64,000 nucleotides of DNA from Prevotella sp. (GCA_024695815.1 JAILHK010000028.1:1-64000), one strand, 5' to 3'; shown: positions 32,193-42,364, counted from the stretch's first letter. Numbers and translations: made by a program. The notes: generated by a model from the sequence alone, not told the origin.

Positions 32193-34581
32193 TCAGTTTC
32201 TTTATTTGCTTTTGTTTCAATCGGAAAGTCTTACTCTTTCCGTTATATCTCACAGTGATAATGCCGCCCTTGTCGGCCTTGATGGTGGCCGAGGTGACCT
32301 TGCCATGGCGCCATGTCATGGCTATCTCGTAGCTGCCGCGGGCACGCAGTCCTTCCACTTTACCTTCCGACCAAGCCGCTGGCAGGGCGGGTAATAGCTC
32401 GATGGTGGTTCGAGGTTCCGCCTCAAACTGTATGTTGCTCTGCACCAACATCTCGCAAACACCAGCTGTGCCACCGAAGTTACCATCAATCTGGAAGGGC
32501 GGATGAGCGTCGAACAGGTTAGGATAGGTGCCACCTCCCTGACCTTTGCGGCGCGGTCCGGCAGGAACATATTCCAACAGCTTCTGATAGATGTGGAACG
32601 CCTGTTCGCCATTGTGCAGACGAGCCCACAGGTTGATGCGCCAGCCGGTGCTCCAGCCCGTAGTCTTCTCGCCCTTTTGGATAAGCGTTTGTTCGCAGGC
32701 CTTCAGCAGCTCCTCCTGTCTTCCGTCATATCCCGTGTGTGCAACATCGGAAAAAGAGCCGATATGATGCCCCGGGTACAGTCCGATGAGGTGACTCTGG
32801 TGACGGTGGTGCGGATCGTAGTCGCGCCAGTCGTGGTACCACTCGTTGAGATCGCCATCCTTTCCGATGGTGTAGGGGTGCAGTCGAGGCAGCGCCTGTT
32901 TCAGCGCTGTGACGTCGTCGCCACACAGTCGGCCGGCAGCGATGGTGTTGATGAACAACTCACGGATGATGGCCATGTCGGCCGTGCCGCCATAGCAAGT
33001 CATACCATGATAGCCCTGATCGGTGACATATTCGTTTTCGGGCGAGGTGCTGGGTGCTGTGAAAAGCTCCTTCGGGTTGTTGGGATTCTCTACAAGCCAG
33101 TCCAGACAGAAGTCGGCAGCACCCTTCATCAGCGGATAGGCGATGGTCTTCAGGTACTGCAGGTCTTGTGTAAAGAGGTATTTCTCCCACAGTGTTTCCA
33201 CCAGCCAGGCACCGCCCAGTGGCCAGTTGGCCCATTCCGGTTTCTCGTTCTTCTCGCCCACGGGGTTTGCCATGGCCCAGAGGTCGCTGTTATGACCAGC
33301 CGACCACCCGTGTTCTATGCCGTAATAATTCTTGGATGTGTAACGACCATTCTCGGCCAGGGCCTGCACAAAGCCGTCGATAGGCAGCGCCATCTCTTGC
33401 AGGTTGGCTGCAAAGACGGGCCAGTAGTTCTCCTCCAGGTTGATATTGATGGTGTAGTTGCCGCGCCAAGGAGCCTGAAGATGTGGGTTCCACAGTCCCT
33501 GCAGGTTGGCAGGAACGGCCGGCGTGCGCGAACTGCTGATGAGCAGATAGCGTCCATACTGGAAATAGAGCGCCTCCAGATAACGGTCGTCGGCATCGTT
33601 GCCTTGGTGATAGCTTTTCAACAGCATGTCGGTAGGCTTGGTGCTGACGTCAGTCTGCTTGCCAAGTGTCAGGCTGGTACGACAGAAGAGCGCCCTGTAG
33701 TCGGTCAGATGTCGCTGCTTCACCTCGTCGAAGGTCACGTTGTGTGTATGCCAAAGTCGGTCTAAGGCGTTGTTGATATATGGCGCCCCATCCTTGACAG
33801 GATGCTTGTCGAAACCATTAAAGCTCGTCTCATTCACCAGATAGATGATTGCTTCGCTGACACCAGTCAGTTGCAGGGTGCTGTCGGTTGCTTCTACGCT
33901 GCCGTCACGGTGGTTCACCTGCAGCATTGTACAGAAATGGATAGACTCTTTCTCATCGCCCGTGGCATGACCTGTCAGGGTGAGTTGATTACCCTTCGCC
34001 TTCACGCGGTGATTGAGTAGCGAGGTGAGCTGCACCTCGGCATTGATCTGTCGGGGTTGCGAGGCCGTCAGTCGGATGGCAATCAGCTGATCGGGTGCCG
34101 ATGCCAAATACTCACGTTTGAACGTGACTCCACCTTTATAATATGTAGTATAGGCGATGGCAGAGTCCAGACTGAGCGACCGTCGATAGTCTGTTACGTC
34201 AGCATTCGAACCATAATCCACGATATGCATGGTGGCCAGCGGCATGTAGTAGCTTGAGTTATGGCCCTGAACATGCAACTGCAGGGAGTCCGCCTTACGG
34301 TAATCCTCGTTGAACAGCGCCTTCCGGATGTCGGGAATCCATTTCGAAGCACCCGCATCTTCCTGTCGGTCGATAGGTTTTCCGCTCCAGAGGGTGATGT
34401 CGTTCAACTGGACGACATCGTCGTTTGCGTCGCCATAGACCAGTGCTCCCAGGCGTCCGTTGCCCAGAGGCAGCGCCTCTTCGAAGTAGGTGGCAGGCTG
34501 TTGATACCACAAATGCATCGTTTGCTGACAATGACCCGTGGTCGTTGCCAGCAAACCGATGATGGTAAGAAGTCCTTTCAT
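32185..34581 (-). CDS. GH95 alpha-L-fucosidase (or alpha-L-galactosidase)
   Basis: This secreted hydrolase of 798 residues has a signal peptide near TTTGHCQQ and a beta-sandwich start WYQQPATYFEEALPLGNGR typical of GH95. The catalytic (alpha/alpha)6 barrel contains NYTININLEENYWP (paired Asn that activate water in the Bifidobacterium enzyme), FTAPSTSPENEY (acid Glu) and QIDGNFGGTAG. Family members remove alpha-1,2-linked L-fucose or L-galactose from chain ends. It is coupled to GH35 upstream (3 bp) and AraC downstream. Pairing with a beta-galactosidase suits fucosylated galactosides such as xyloglucan side chains or host glycans. Confidence 0.92.
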   Translation of the reverse strand: MKGLLTIIGLLATTTGHCQQTMHLWYQQPATYFEEALPLGNGRLGALVYGDANDDVVQLNDITLWSGKPIDRQEDAGASKWIPDIRKALFNEDYRKADSLQLHVQGHNSSYYMPLATMHIVDYGSNADVTDYRRSLSLDSAIAYTTYYKGGVTFKREYLASAPDQLIAIRLTASQPRQINAEVQLTSLLNHRVKAKGNQLTLTGHATGDEKESIHFCTMLQVNHRDGSVEATDSTLQLTGVSEAIIYLVNETSFNGFDKHPVKDGAPYINNALDRLWHTHNVTFDEVKQRHLTDYRALFCRTSLTLGKQTDVSTKPTDMLLKSYHQGNDADDRYLEALYFQYGRYLLISSSRTPAVPANLQGLWNPHLQAPWRGNYTININLEENYWPVFAANLQEMALPIDGFVQALAENGRYTSKNYYGIEHGWSAGHNSDLWAMANPVGEKNEKPEWANWPLGGAWLVETLWEKYLFTQDLQYLKTIAYPLMKGAADFCLDWLVENPNNPKELFTAPSTSPENEYVTDQGYHGMTCYGGTADMAIIRELFINTIAAGRLCGDDVTALKQALPRLHPYTIGKDGDLNEWYHDWRDYDPHHRHQSHLIGLYPGHHIGSFSDVAHTGYDGRQEELLKACEQTLIQKGEKTTGWSTGWRINLWARLHNGEQAFHIYQKLLEYVPAGPRRKGQGGGTYPNLFDAHPPFQIDGNFGGTAGVCEMLVQSNIQFEAEPRTTIELLPALPAAWSEGKVEGLRARGSYEIAMTWRHGKVTSATIKADKGGIITVRYNGKSKTFRLKQKQIKKLNG

Positions 34582-34584
34582 ATA

Positions 34585-36993
34585 TTAGTATAAGTATATC
34601 TTATAATTCTTGATGCTGCCAGGAGCCCCCTGTTCTGCACGAGGCAAATACTCCAGAGCGCTGACGGTCTGCGTGCTGCCCAGGTCGATGACCAGCAGAT
34701 GAGGCATGGCTGCCCCCTTCTCCGTCTGCCAGTAGGTTGATTCCTGCAGGTCGAACACCTTGTCGCCCAAGTGGTTGCCGTTCTCCTCCTCGCTGTTGGC
34801 ATACTTGGTCTTCCACGGTTCACGCGACAGACGCTTGCCGTCCTGTCCTTGCAGGTAGAGCTCAGCAATAGCCACGCGGTCACCGTCTTTCTGTGTTGAG
34901 AGACATTCGATGGCTAGGTAGCGCCCCTTGACGGTCTTGCCAAACTGGATGGTCTGCCAACCATTGCCAGCCTTGAAGGCGCCTGTTGCGGCAGGTGTCG
35001 CAGAATTAAGGTCAGGCTTGTCGCCTATGTTGTTGTGCTTGTTGCTCTTCTCTAGTTGCAGCTTGTTGAGCTCAGGCTCTGCCTGTCCCCAGACCACAGC
35101 CTCTTTCGGACCGACAACGTCGAGGACGATAATCTCGTTCTTACCCTTCTTCAGCCAGCAACCGGGCACGTAGAGTGTCTGTTGCGGACCGATGCTCCAG
35201 ATGCGGCCCATGGCATGACCATTCACATAGACCTGTCCCTTGCCCCATGTTTCAAAGTTCAGGAACGTGTCGCCCACCTTCTTCAGTGTGAAGTAGCCGC
35301 GGTGGTAGCCGGGTTTCATGATGTCGCCAAGTTTCTTCGAGCCCTCATAGCCCTGTGTAAAGGCGAGTGCAGGGATGTGGCCTTTGGCCTCGCCAGATGC
35401 AATTTTGGCGCTGACACTCTTCACCATGTCAAGTGCCTTGACAGCAGTTTCATAGTCATCGGGAATGGCAACGTTCATCCATTGCTTTGGAGTCAGCACC
35501 ATCTCCACATTTTCAGTTTCAGTGCTCAGGGTGACGTTGCCGACAATACCCTTAAAGTCCTTGATGGCACGACCGAAGTTGATGCGGCCCATACCTTCGA
35601 CGATGATAATCAGTTCGGCACCTTTCTTCACGGCAGGTATAGTGAGCGACTTTTCGTTCTTCACGCGGTCAATCTTACCAATATATTTTTTGTCAATAAA
35701 CACCTGCGCGAAGTCGTGGAACTCGCCGGTGAGCACACTCTGCGATGTTATCTCGGGCAGGCGGGTTGAGTACATCATCGTGCCCCAGCCCATGTCCATC
35801 TCCTCGAAGGTTTTGGGCGTGCCATTGACGGGCTTGGTCATGGTGGCTATGAAGGGCGCGAACTCCGTCAGCTCGAACTTAGGCACGGTGATGATGGGCA
35901 TCGGAGCCTTAGGCACATTGGGCATCTTCTTGCCGTCGTTGTACTTCTCCATCATCTTGCGCAGCTCCCAGAACTTCGGCGTAGCAAGGCCGTACTCATT
36001 GATAGGCGCATCGTAGTCGTAAGAGGTGACATCGGGTGCAAAACCGGGAGAGTTTGCACCTGCCCAGTGACCAAACGAAGTACCTCCGTGAGTCATATAG
36101 AGTGAGAAGCTGATACCTTTCGAGAGCATTTCGTCCATACCTTCTACCATATCCTTGGCAGGACGTGTCTCGTGGCGGGCGCCCCACTTGTCGAACCAAC
36201 CGCTCCAGAACTCAGAGCACATCTTAGGTGCATTAGGACGCAACTCACCCAGGCGGCGGAACTGCTGGTCGATGTTGGCACCAGTACCGAAGTTCATGGT
36301 CCATGTCAGGTCGTCAAGACCGTTCTTCTCGAAGTTGGAACTCCAGTCGCACTGAAACAGTGAGAGCTCCTTGCCATAGATGCCACGCAGACAGTCGCGT
36401 ATCTCCGAGACGTAAGGCTTGTCTTCACCGTAAGAACCATATTCATTCTCCACCTGAATCATGATGATAGGGCCACCCTTCTGGATGGTCAGCGGAGCCA
36501 GTTGCTCGCCCACCTTCTCCTCGAAGATTTTGACGCGTTCCATAAAGTACGGGTCACGCTCGCGCAGACGAATGTCTTTCTTCTTCAGCAGCCACCAAGG
36601 CAGACCGCCCATCTCCCATTCTGCACATACGTAGGGACCGGGACGCACGATGACGTACATACCATTCTTCTGTGCCAGCCGACAGAACTCAGCCACGTCG
36701 TTGTTGCCAGTAAAGTCAAACTGTCCCTCCTTCTGTTCGTGGATGTTCCAGAAGATATAGATACACACGGCATTCATGCCGAGTGCTTTACACATCTTGA
36801 TGCGGTGTTCCCAGTAGGGACGGGGAATGCGAGGGTAGTGTACCTCGGCAGCTTTCACCACAAAAGGTTTTCCATTGAGCAGGAAAGTCTTGTTGCCAGT
36901 AGTAAACGAACCAGCTTTCCCGGCGGCTTGTAGAGCTGTTGGCGCAATAATCAGCATGGCAGCCACAGCAAGTTTCTGCAGTAGTTGTTTCAT
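34585..36993 (-). CDS. GH35 beta-galactosidase
   Basis: This secreted enzyme of 802 residues has a signal peptide ending LQAAGKA. The GH35 barrel has the entry motif VHYPRIPRPYWEHRI, the acid/base Glu184 in QVENEYGSYG and the nucleophile Glu261 in MCSEFWSGWFDKWG. Jelly-roll domains follow, with YVNGHAMGRIWSIGPQQTLY and GCWLKKGKNEIIVLD. A discoidin-like (F5/8 type C) module of about 140 residues ends the protein and may bind carbohydrate. It is the first gene of the operon, with promoter element at 37036-37043. Confidence 0.94.
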   Translation of the reverse strand: MKQLLQKLAVAAMLIIAPTALQAAGKAGSFTTGNKTFLLNGKPFVVKAAEVHYPRIPRPYWEHRIKMCKALGMNAVCIYIFWNIHEQKEGQFDFTGNNDVAEFCRLAQKNGMYVIVRPGPYVCAEWEMGGLPWWLLKKKDIRLRERDPYFMERVKIFEEKVGEQLAPLTIQKGGPIIMIQVENEYGSYGEDKPYVSEIRDCLRGIYGKELSLFQCDWSSNFEKNGLDDLTWTMNFGTGANIDQQFRRLGELRPNAPKMCSEFWSGWFDKWGARHETRPAKDMVEGMDEMLSKGISFSLYMTHGGTSFGHWAGANSPGFAPDVTSYDYDAPINEYGLATPKFWELRKMMEKYNDGKKMPNVPKAPMPIITVPKFELTEFAPFIATMTKPVNGTPKTFEEMDMGWGTMMYSTRLPEITSQSVLTGEFHDFAQVFIDKKYIGKIDRVKNEKSLTIPAVKKGAELIIIVEGMGRINFGRAIKDFKGIVGNVTLSTETENVEMVLTPKQWMNVAIPDDYETAVKALDMVKSVSAKIASGEAKGHIPALAFTQGYEGSKKLGDIMKPGYHRGYFTLKKVGDTFLNFETWGKGQVYVNGHAMGRIWSIGPQQTLYVPGCWLKKGKNEIIVLDVVGPKEAVVWGQAEPELNKLQLEKSNKHNNIGDKPDLNSATPAATGAFKAGNGWQTIQFGKTVKGRYLAIECLSTQKDGDRVAIAELYLQGQDGKRLSREPWKTKYANSEEENGNHLGDKVFDLQESTYWQTEKGAAMPHLLVIDLGSTQTVSALEYLPRAEQGAPGSIKNYKIYLY

Positions 36994-37035
36994 TGTTTAT
37001 TCTTTTAGTTGTTATTGTTCATGTAGTTAGGTGTG

Positions 37036-37043
37036 CAAAAGTA
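37036..37043 (-). promoter_or_regulatory. -7 element of the GH35-GH95-AraC operon
   Basis: On the minus strand TACTTTTG matches the -7 consensus, 42 bp upstream of the GH35 ATG. It is divergent from the promoter at 37095-37126, with about 50 bp between for a shared regulator site. Confidence 0.7.
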
Positions 37044-37094
37044 CTAAAAATCTTTCTGTTTTTGGTACTTTTAGAACAATTATTTTTATGATTC

Positions 37095-37126
37095 TTTGAT
37101 TATTCCATTCCTTTTTCATACTTTTG
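37095..37126 (+). promoter_or_regulatory. Promoter of the M20 deacylase gene
   Basis: TTTG (37095-37098) and TACTTTTG (37119-37126) are 20 bp apart. The ATG at 37135 is only 8 bp past the -7 element, so the mRNA leader is nearly absent. Confidence 0.85.
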
Positions 37127-37134
37127 CACATGTT

Positions 37135-38208
37135 ATGGACGAGAAAAGATATATAGATGAGGCTGTAGAGTTGCTGAAACAACTGATAGCCATACCGCGT
37201 GTCAGTCGCGATGAGACCGCTGCTGCCAACCACCTTGAGGCCGTGATGAAAGGGTGGGGACTGCAGGTAAACCGTTCGTGCAACAACCTCTGGGTGGTGG
37301 CCGACGATTATGACGAGACACGTCCTACGGTGCTGCTCAATGCACATATCGACACGGTGAAACCCGTGGCCACATGGACGCGCAATCCGCACCAGCCAGT
37401 TGTAGAAGATGGTTGTCTGTATGGCATCGGTTCAAACGACTGTGGCGGCGGACTGGTCACGTTGTTACAGGTGTTCCGTGTCTTGTCGCAGCGCACCCGC
37501 AGCTACAACCTGGTCTATCTGGCTTCTGCCGAAGAGGAAGTCAGTGGAAAGAGTGGCGTAGAGCATGCGCTGCCCTTGTTGCCCCAGATTGATGTTGCCA
37601 TTGTCGGCGAACCCTCGGGCATGCAGCCTGCCATTGCTGAAAAAGGATTGATGGTGGTTGACGGCTATGCCCACGGTGTGAGCGGTCATGCAGCCCGCAA
37701 CGAAGGCGTGAATGCCATCTACGAAGCCCTCGACGACCTGTGCTGGCTGCGCGACTATAAGTTTACGAAAGAGAGTCCGCTGCTGGGCAATACCAAGATG
37801 ACGGTGACACAGGTGGAAAGCGGTACGCAGCACAATGTGGTGCCCGACCTCCTGCACTTTGTTATAGACATACGTACCAACGAATACTATCAGAACGAGT
37901 ACCTCTTTGCCTTCCTTGAGAAGCACATGAAGCGCTGCGAGCTCAAGGCACGCTCGTTCCGCCTGCATTCGTCGCACATCAGCGAGACACATCCGCTCAT
38001 ACAGCGCTGCGTGGCCATGGGCCTGCAACCTTTCGGTTCGCCCACGCTCTCAGATCAGGCCCTGATGCCCTTCCCCTCGTTCAAGCTGGGACCAGGCCAG
38101 TCGGCCCGCTCACATTCAGCCAACGAATACATCCGTATCGACGAGATAGAGCAGGCGTTCAGTACCTATCTGCAACTGCTCGACATCACACTAAATAAGG
38201 CCGACTGA
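37135..38208 (+). CDS. argE: M20-family metallohydrolase, probable acetyl/succinyl-ornithine (citrulline) deacylase
   Basis: This cytoplasmic dinuclear-zinc amidohydrolase has 357 residues. Metal and catalytic segments are NAHIDTV (His71, Asp73), GIGSNDCGGG (Asp102), ASAEEEVSG (Glu133, Glu134), IVGEPSG and the C-terminal GPGQSARSHSANEY. Bacteroidetes use a protein of this type in arginine synthesis, in some species on N-succinylated intermediates, but DapE-like or peptidase activity cannot be excluded. No other arg genes are nearby. The frame extends upstream to 37096, before the promoter, so the start at 37135 is chosen. Confidence 0.75.
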   Translation: MDEKRYIDEAVELLKQLIAIPRVSRDETAAANHLEAVMKGWGLQVNRSCNNLWVVADDYDETRPTVLLNAHIDTVKPVATWTRNPHQPVVEDGCLYGIGSNDCGGGLVTLLQVFRVLSQRTRSYNLVYLASAEEEVSGKSGVEHALPLLPQIDVAIVGEPSGMQPAIAEKGLMVVDGYAHGVSGHAARNEGVNAIYEALDDLCWLRDYKFTKESPLLGNTKMTVTQVESGTQHNVVPDLLHFVIDIRTNEYYQNEYLFAFLEKHMKRCELKARSFRLHSSHISETHPLIQRCVAMGLQPFGSPTLSDQALMPFPSFKLGPGQSARSHSANEYIRIDEIEQAFSTYLQLLDITLNKAD

Positions 38209-38236
38209 CGTTTTTCTTTCGTCAATCGGCCTTTTT
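38197..38236 (+). terminator. Intrinsic terminator overlapping the M20 gene stop
   Basis: AAGGCCGACTGACG (38197-38210) pairs with CGTCAATCGGCCTT (38220-38233), one mismatch, followed by TTT. The left arm contains the TGA stop codon. A second small stem, CGGCC/GGCCG at 38249-38262, has no T run. Confidence 0.82.
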
Positions 38237-38268
38237 CGTTTATACGTTCGGCCTGATGGCCGGCTTGT

Positions 38269-39789
38269 TTATCTTCTTAACCACAGCATCGGGTTCAGCA
38301 GCTCGGTCCAGTTGCGCAGTTGGAACTGCATCATATTGGTGGATCCCAGCTTTCCTAATGCCTGGTTGGTTTTCACCTTCTGACCAGCCGCCACGCTGAC
38401 GCTGGCCATACCGCTATAAACAGAGATGTACTTGCCGTGGCGCACCATCACGATGTAGCCCTTGCCCGTGGCATACACTTTGGTCACCTCACCATCGAAC
38501 ACACAGCGAGCTGACGCGCCGGGCTGACCTTTCAGGTGCAGACCCTTACTGCTCAGGTGTACATGGCTCATGCCATCAACCACGTTAGAACCGAAGCCGC
38601 GCACCACCTGGTAGGGTCCCGTGATAGGCATAGGCAACTTACCCTTGTTGCTGGCAAAGCTGCCACTGAGCTTGGCATCGGCATCAGCAACCATCATCTT
38701 GGGTTCTGGTGTGGTCTTTCGTGCCTCAACAATCTCTTTCTCGACTGTCTTACGTTCCTCTTCAGCCCTCTTGGCACGTTCGTGAGCCGCCTTCTTCTCA
38801 GCTTCGTTTCTGGCTATGCGCGCCTCTTCGCGTGCTTTTGCCTCGCGAGCCTTTGCCTCGGCAATGCGTCGTTTGCGTGCCTCCTCCTCAGCTTTCTTCT
38901 TGCGCGCCAGTTCCTCCTGACGACGTTTCTGGGCTTCGATACGTGCTTTCTCGCGTGCTATCTCCTCCTGAATCAGTCGTTCAATGCGTGCCTCCAGCTC
39001 AGCCTCCTCCTTCTGTTGCTTGGCAATGATGCTTGCCACGGTCTTCTGTTCCTTCTGCAGCGAGGCCACCATCTTCTTCTGTTCGGTTTTCTGTTTCTCC
39101 AGTGTCTGCTTCTCACGCTCACCGCGGTTCAGCAGTGTGGTCTTCTCGCTTTTCGAGTTTCTCAGCTCCTCCTGCTTGTTTTCAATCTGAGTTTTTTTCT
39201 GTTTCACCGCCTCGCCCTGAGCTTTTTGGTATGTGGCATACTCTTTCATGAAGCGCATGCGGCGATACATCTGGTTTACGTTGCGGGCGCTGAACACAAA
39301 CATCATCTTGTTCTGCACCTTACGGTTGCGGTACATATAGCGCATCGATTTGGCATAGCGCTCCTGTCTGTCCACCAGTTCATGGTGCAGGATGACCAGT
39401 TGCGAGTCCAGCAGGTTGATATGTGTGCTTAGGTTGGAGATGTCAGAGTTGATGCTGTCTATGGTGCGACGTTTCTCGCTAATCTCGTTGTTCAGCACCA
39501 GCACGTCCTGCATGCGCTTCTTCACATTGCGCTCCAGTTCCGCCTGACGTTTTTTCTGTGCTGCGATATTCTGTGAAATTTTCTTTCGTCTGTCTTGTAG
39601 CTGTTCCTTTTCGCTCTTCTTGACGGTCGTCTTCTTTGTGGTTGTCTTCTTCTTCTTGGCAGTTGTATTCTTCCTTTTAGCCTGTGTCTGCGTGGTGGCA
39701 GGTTTACGGCGTGTCTGTGTCTTTCGCTGTTGAGCAGAAGACATGCCGAAGCACATGAGTACCATGAGCAGGAAACAGATTTTCTTCAT
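38269..39789 (-). CDS. EnvC-like murein hydrolase activator with degenerate LytM domain
   Basis: This 506-residue exported protein has a signal peptide (CFGMSSAQQ), a very basic Lys/Thr linker and a long coiled coil of about 300 residues rich in Glu, Lys, Gln and Arg. It ends in a LytM/M23 domain. The M23 metal ligands appear lost: the usual HxGxD site reads SKGLHLKG and the usual HLHFE reads MMQFQLRN. This fits a non-enzymatic activator of cell-wall amidases like EnvC. It is last in an operon with dut, a TPR protein and a DUF4292 lipoprotein. Confidence 0.87.
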   Translation of the reverse strand: MKKICFLLMVLMCFGMSSAQQRKTQTRRKPATTQTQAKRKNTTAKKKKTTTKKTTVKKSEKEQLQDRRKKISQNIAAQKKRQAELERNVKKRMQDVLVLNNEISEKRRTIDSINSDISNLSTHINLLDSQLVILHHELVDRQERYAKSMRYMYRNRKVQNKMMFVFSARNVNQMYRRMRFMKEYATYQKAQGEAVKQKKTQIENKQEELRNSKSEKTTLLNRGEREKQTLEKQKTEQKKMVASLQKEQKTVASIIAKQQKEEAELEARIERLIQEEIAREKARIEAQKRRQEELARKKKAEEEARKRRIAEAKAREAKAREEARIARNEAEKKAAHERAKRAEEERKTVEKEIVEARKTTPEPKMMVADADAKLSGSFASNKGKLPMPITGPYQVVRGFGSNVVDGMSHVHLSSKGLHLKGQPGASARCVFDGEVTKVYATGKGYIVMVRHGKYISVYSGMASVSVAAGQKVKTNQALGKLGSTNMMQFQLRNWTELLNPMLWLRR

Positions 39790-39821
39790 ATCGCAGTTAT
39801 CCTTATTATAATGTATCTAGA

Positions 39822-40670
39822 TTATAGAGCCATGATGCGGCGCAGTATCTCCTCGGCATCCACCTCGCGGTATTTATTGCTGATGGTGGTGCGTGTCTCC
39901 CAGTCGCTGTTGGTTTCCAGGTTGTTGAACTTCATGCTCATTTTCACCTGTTTGCTGGGCGATGTCAGCGTGATCTTCATGTCGCTGGGGAAGTGTGTCT
40001 GTGCCAGAGGCTTGAATCCCAGGTACTCCCACGTCAGCTGCGTGTTGCCTTTATAGCTGTCGCGATACATGATGTTGGCAATCTTAATCTCACCATTGTT
40101 GGGGTTAGCCAACCAGCTGTAGCTCATCCTGTCTTTTTCCAGCGAGATGATAGCATCCTCGTTGTTCAGCATGGTCTGGAAGCCCGTCATCTTCTTCTGT
40201 GTAAGGCTCTTTTCTCCGGGCTTGAACAGCTCGTTGTAGAACAGTGCCTGCAGCGTATAGTAGTTCATGCCGCTGTTGCGCAGGAAGTCGATGTAGTTAT
40301 AGGGTGCGCGCATATACATCTTGTTGATGCGGTCCATAATCAGCACGTAGTCCTTGGTGAACTCAATACGTCCTGCCTCTACGAATCCGAAGGCCATCAG
40401 CTGCAAGCGTATCACGTCGTCACGTTTGATGCGCAGGTTGCCCGTCAGCGACACCTGTTGCGGACCAATCTCAATAGAGAACTTCACTTTTGAACTGACA
40501 AACTGTGGGGCTTGCGAGTTCTCTGCTACCCTCGTCAATATCTCGGCCTGAGCAAGGCTCTCGGTGACCTGAGGTGTATCCTTAGTGACCACTTGCTTCT
40601 TCGAATGACAGGCGGTCAACAGCAGCGGTGCAGCCAGGATGACCACTTTTACGTAGTTGGTTAGTTTCAT
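39822..40670 (-). CDS. DUF4292-type lipoprotein
   Basis: This predicted lipoprotein of 282 residues has lipobox LLTACHS followed by a beta-rich body (FVSSKVKFSIEIGPQQVSLTGNLRIKRDDVIRL is one continuous region of strands). That resembles the DUF4292 family, which looks distantly like LolA/LolB-type lipid-binding folds. The role is unproven; envelope biogenesis is plausible from the EnvC-like neighbour. The ATG at 40670 overlaps the TPR stop by four bases, which excludes the 26-residue upstream extension. Confidence 0.82.
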   Translation of the reverse strand: MKLTNYVKVVILAAPLLLTACHSKKQVVTKDTPQVTESLAQAEILTRVAENSQAPQFVSSKVKFSIEIGPQQVSLTGNLRIKRDDVIRLQLMAFGFVEAGRIEFTKDYVLIMDRINKMYMRAPYNYIDFLRNSGMNYYTLQALFYNELFKPGEKSLTQKKMTGFQTMLNNEDAIISLEKDRMSYSWLANPNNGEIKIANIMYRDSYKGNTQLTWEYLGFKPLAQTHFPSDMKITLTSPSKQVKMSMKFNNLETNSDWETRTTISNKYREVDAEEILRRIMAL

Positions 40671-42364
40671 TGTTTGATGTATTTTTTGCGTTTTATTTTT
40701 CTGATGAGAATCTTGTTCTTGGGGTCCAGTTCCAGCGCCTCCTTCCACATCTTGAGCGCTCCCTCCGTGTCGCCATTCATGATGTAGATGTCGCCGGCAT
40801 GTTCTTTCGGCACCCCACCAATCAGGGTGTCGTTCTGCAGGGCCTGGTCTATGTAGATGCGTGCCTCGGCATAGCGTTGCTGCATGAACAGTATCCAGGC
40901 GTAGGTGTCCAGATAGGTGGCGTTTTTCGGCTCGGCCTTGATGGTCTTATAGCTCATCTGTTCCGCCTCGTCCAGTCGGCTGCCCTTCAGACTCAGGTAG
41001 TAGGCATAGTTGTTCAGACAGCCAATATTGTCGGGTTTCCACTGCAGACAAGAGTCGTAGGCAGCGAAAGCCTCCCGTTCTCGCATTTTCTGGAAGAAGA
41101 TGTCGCCCATGACGGCATAGAAGTCAGACACGATCTCCGTCGAGCTCTCTTCGTTGATCACGCTGATGCCGTTCTGGAAAGCTTCCAGTGCATGGTCGGT
41201 GTCGCCTTTGTTGAAGTAGGCAATGCCCTGGTAGTAGTAGAAAGCCATCTCCTCAGGGTTGTACTGGCGGGCCGCCTGACACAGGCTGATGATGCGGTCT
41301 TTATCCTCGTCCTCCCACGCATACTGCACCAGGTGCAGACGGGCTGAAGCACGGTCGGGAGCCAGTGTGAGCACCTGTTCCAATGCCTTCGTGATAGCAT
41401 CGCGCGGCATTTGCTTCAGATCCATATACGCCGCTTTCATCTCGGCGATGTCGGCATCCGGCTGCGGCACGTCGAGCATCGAGTCGAAGAGTGCCAGTAT
41501 CTGTGTGCTGTCGCCGCCGCTCTGTTCATTTTCGCTGATCAGTTGGCGCAACTGCATCACTTTGTCTTCCGTATTGGCTTTAGGGTTCAGCAGGATGCAG
41601 CGTGTCAGCGAGTCCACCGCCTCGGCATCCTCCATGCTGATGAAGTAGTTGCGCAGTGTCTGCTGAGCCTTGACATGGTCAGGTTCCTCCTTTAGAATCC
41701 TCATCAGCACGTCGTGAGCCAGCTCGTTGTCGCCGTTGGCCAACAGCGTGTTGGCGTAGATGGTGCGGTAGTTCAGGTCGTTGGGGTATTGGTCAGACAA
41801 AGCCTTGATTTCCTCCAGCGCCTTTTCGTGCTCGCTCATCTGGAAGTACAGGCCGCTCTTAGCCAGCGAGATACGTTCCGACTTGCCGTCGATAGCCTCC
41901 ATGCGGTCTAGCACATCGATGGCCTTTTCGAAGTTCTTCTCTTTCAGATACAGCTGGTAGAGCATCTCCAGGAAGTCCTGTCGGCTCTTGTCCGTGGCAT
42001 ACATCCGCTCCAGCACATCGATGGCATCAGTGTATTTCTGTTTCGAGATGTAGGCATGTGCCAGCGTCTCCATGTAAGTCTTGTTGGCAGGTTCTAGCTC
42101 GGTGGCATGCTTAAAGTGCTCGATAGCCTTGTCTTGCTGTCTGATTTCAGCATAGTATTGTGCCAGGAAATAGTAGGCCTCCGAAGCCTGCGCGTTCAGT
42201 TCCAGGCAGCGTTGCAACAGGTCGAAGGCCGCATCATGGTGGCCTTTCTGTCGTTGCAACATCGCTTCGTGGAAGCAGATGTCATACTGACGCAGCGAGT
42301 CGGTCTGGGCCGTTGTGCCCAGACAGCAAACCAAGGCTGCCAGTATGCATAGTGTCTTTTTCAT
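40667..42364 (-). CDS. Exported TPR-repeat protein
   Basis: This 565-residue protein has a signal peptide ([11 protein letters not shown]) and then TPR repeats along almost its whole length. Examples are [40 protein letters not shown], and near the end [20 protein letters not shown]. Such proteins are scaffolds. The target is unknown, but the operon (dut, this gene, DUF4292 lipoprotein, EnvC-like) suggests an envelope role. ATGA overlaps couple it to both neighbours. Confidence 0.88.
   Translation of the reverse strand: MKKTLCILAALVCCLGTTAQTDSLRQYDICFHEAMLQRQKGHHDAAFDLLQRCLELNAQASEAYYFLAQYYAEIRQQDKAIEHFKHATELEPANKTYMETLAHAYISKQKYTDAIDVLERMYATDKSRQDFLEMLYQLYLKEKNFEKAIDVLDRMEAIDGKSERISLAKSGLYFQMSEHEKALEEIKALSDQYPNDLNYRTIYANTLLANGDNELAHDVLMRILKEEPDHVKAQQTLRNYFISMEDAEAVDSLTRCILLNPKANTEDKVMQLRQLISENEQSGGDSTQILALFDSMLDVPQPDADIAEMKAAYMDLKQMPRDAITKALEQVLTLAPDRASARLHLVQYAWEDEDKDRIISLCQAARQYNPEEMAFYYYQGIAYFNKGDTDHALEAFQNGISVINEESSTEIVSDFYAVMGDIFFQKMREREAFAAYDSCLQWKPDNIGCLNNYAYYLSLKGSRLDEAEQMSYKTIKAEPKNATYLDTYAWILFMQQRYAEARIYIDQALQNDTLIGGVPKEHAGDIYIMNGDTEGALKMWKEALELDPKNKILIRKIKRKKYIKQ

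Noticed and set aside
38269..39789. Active M23 endopeptidase
   Set aside because: The fold is that of LytM, but the metal-binding His and Asp positions are replaced.
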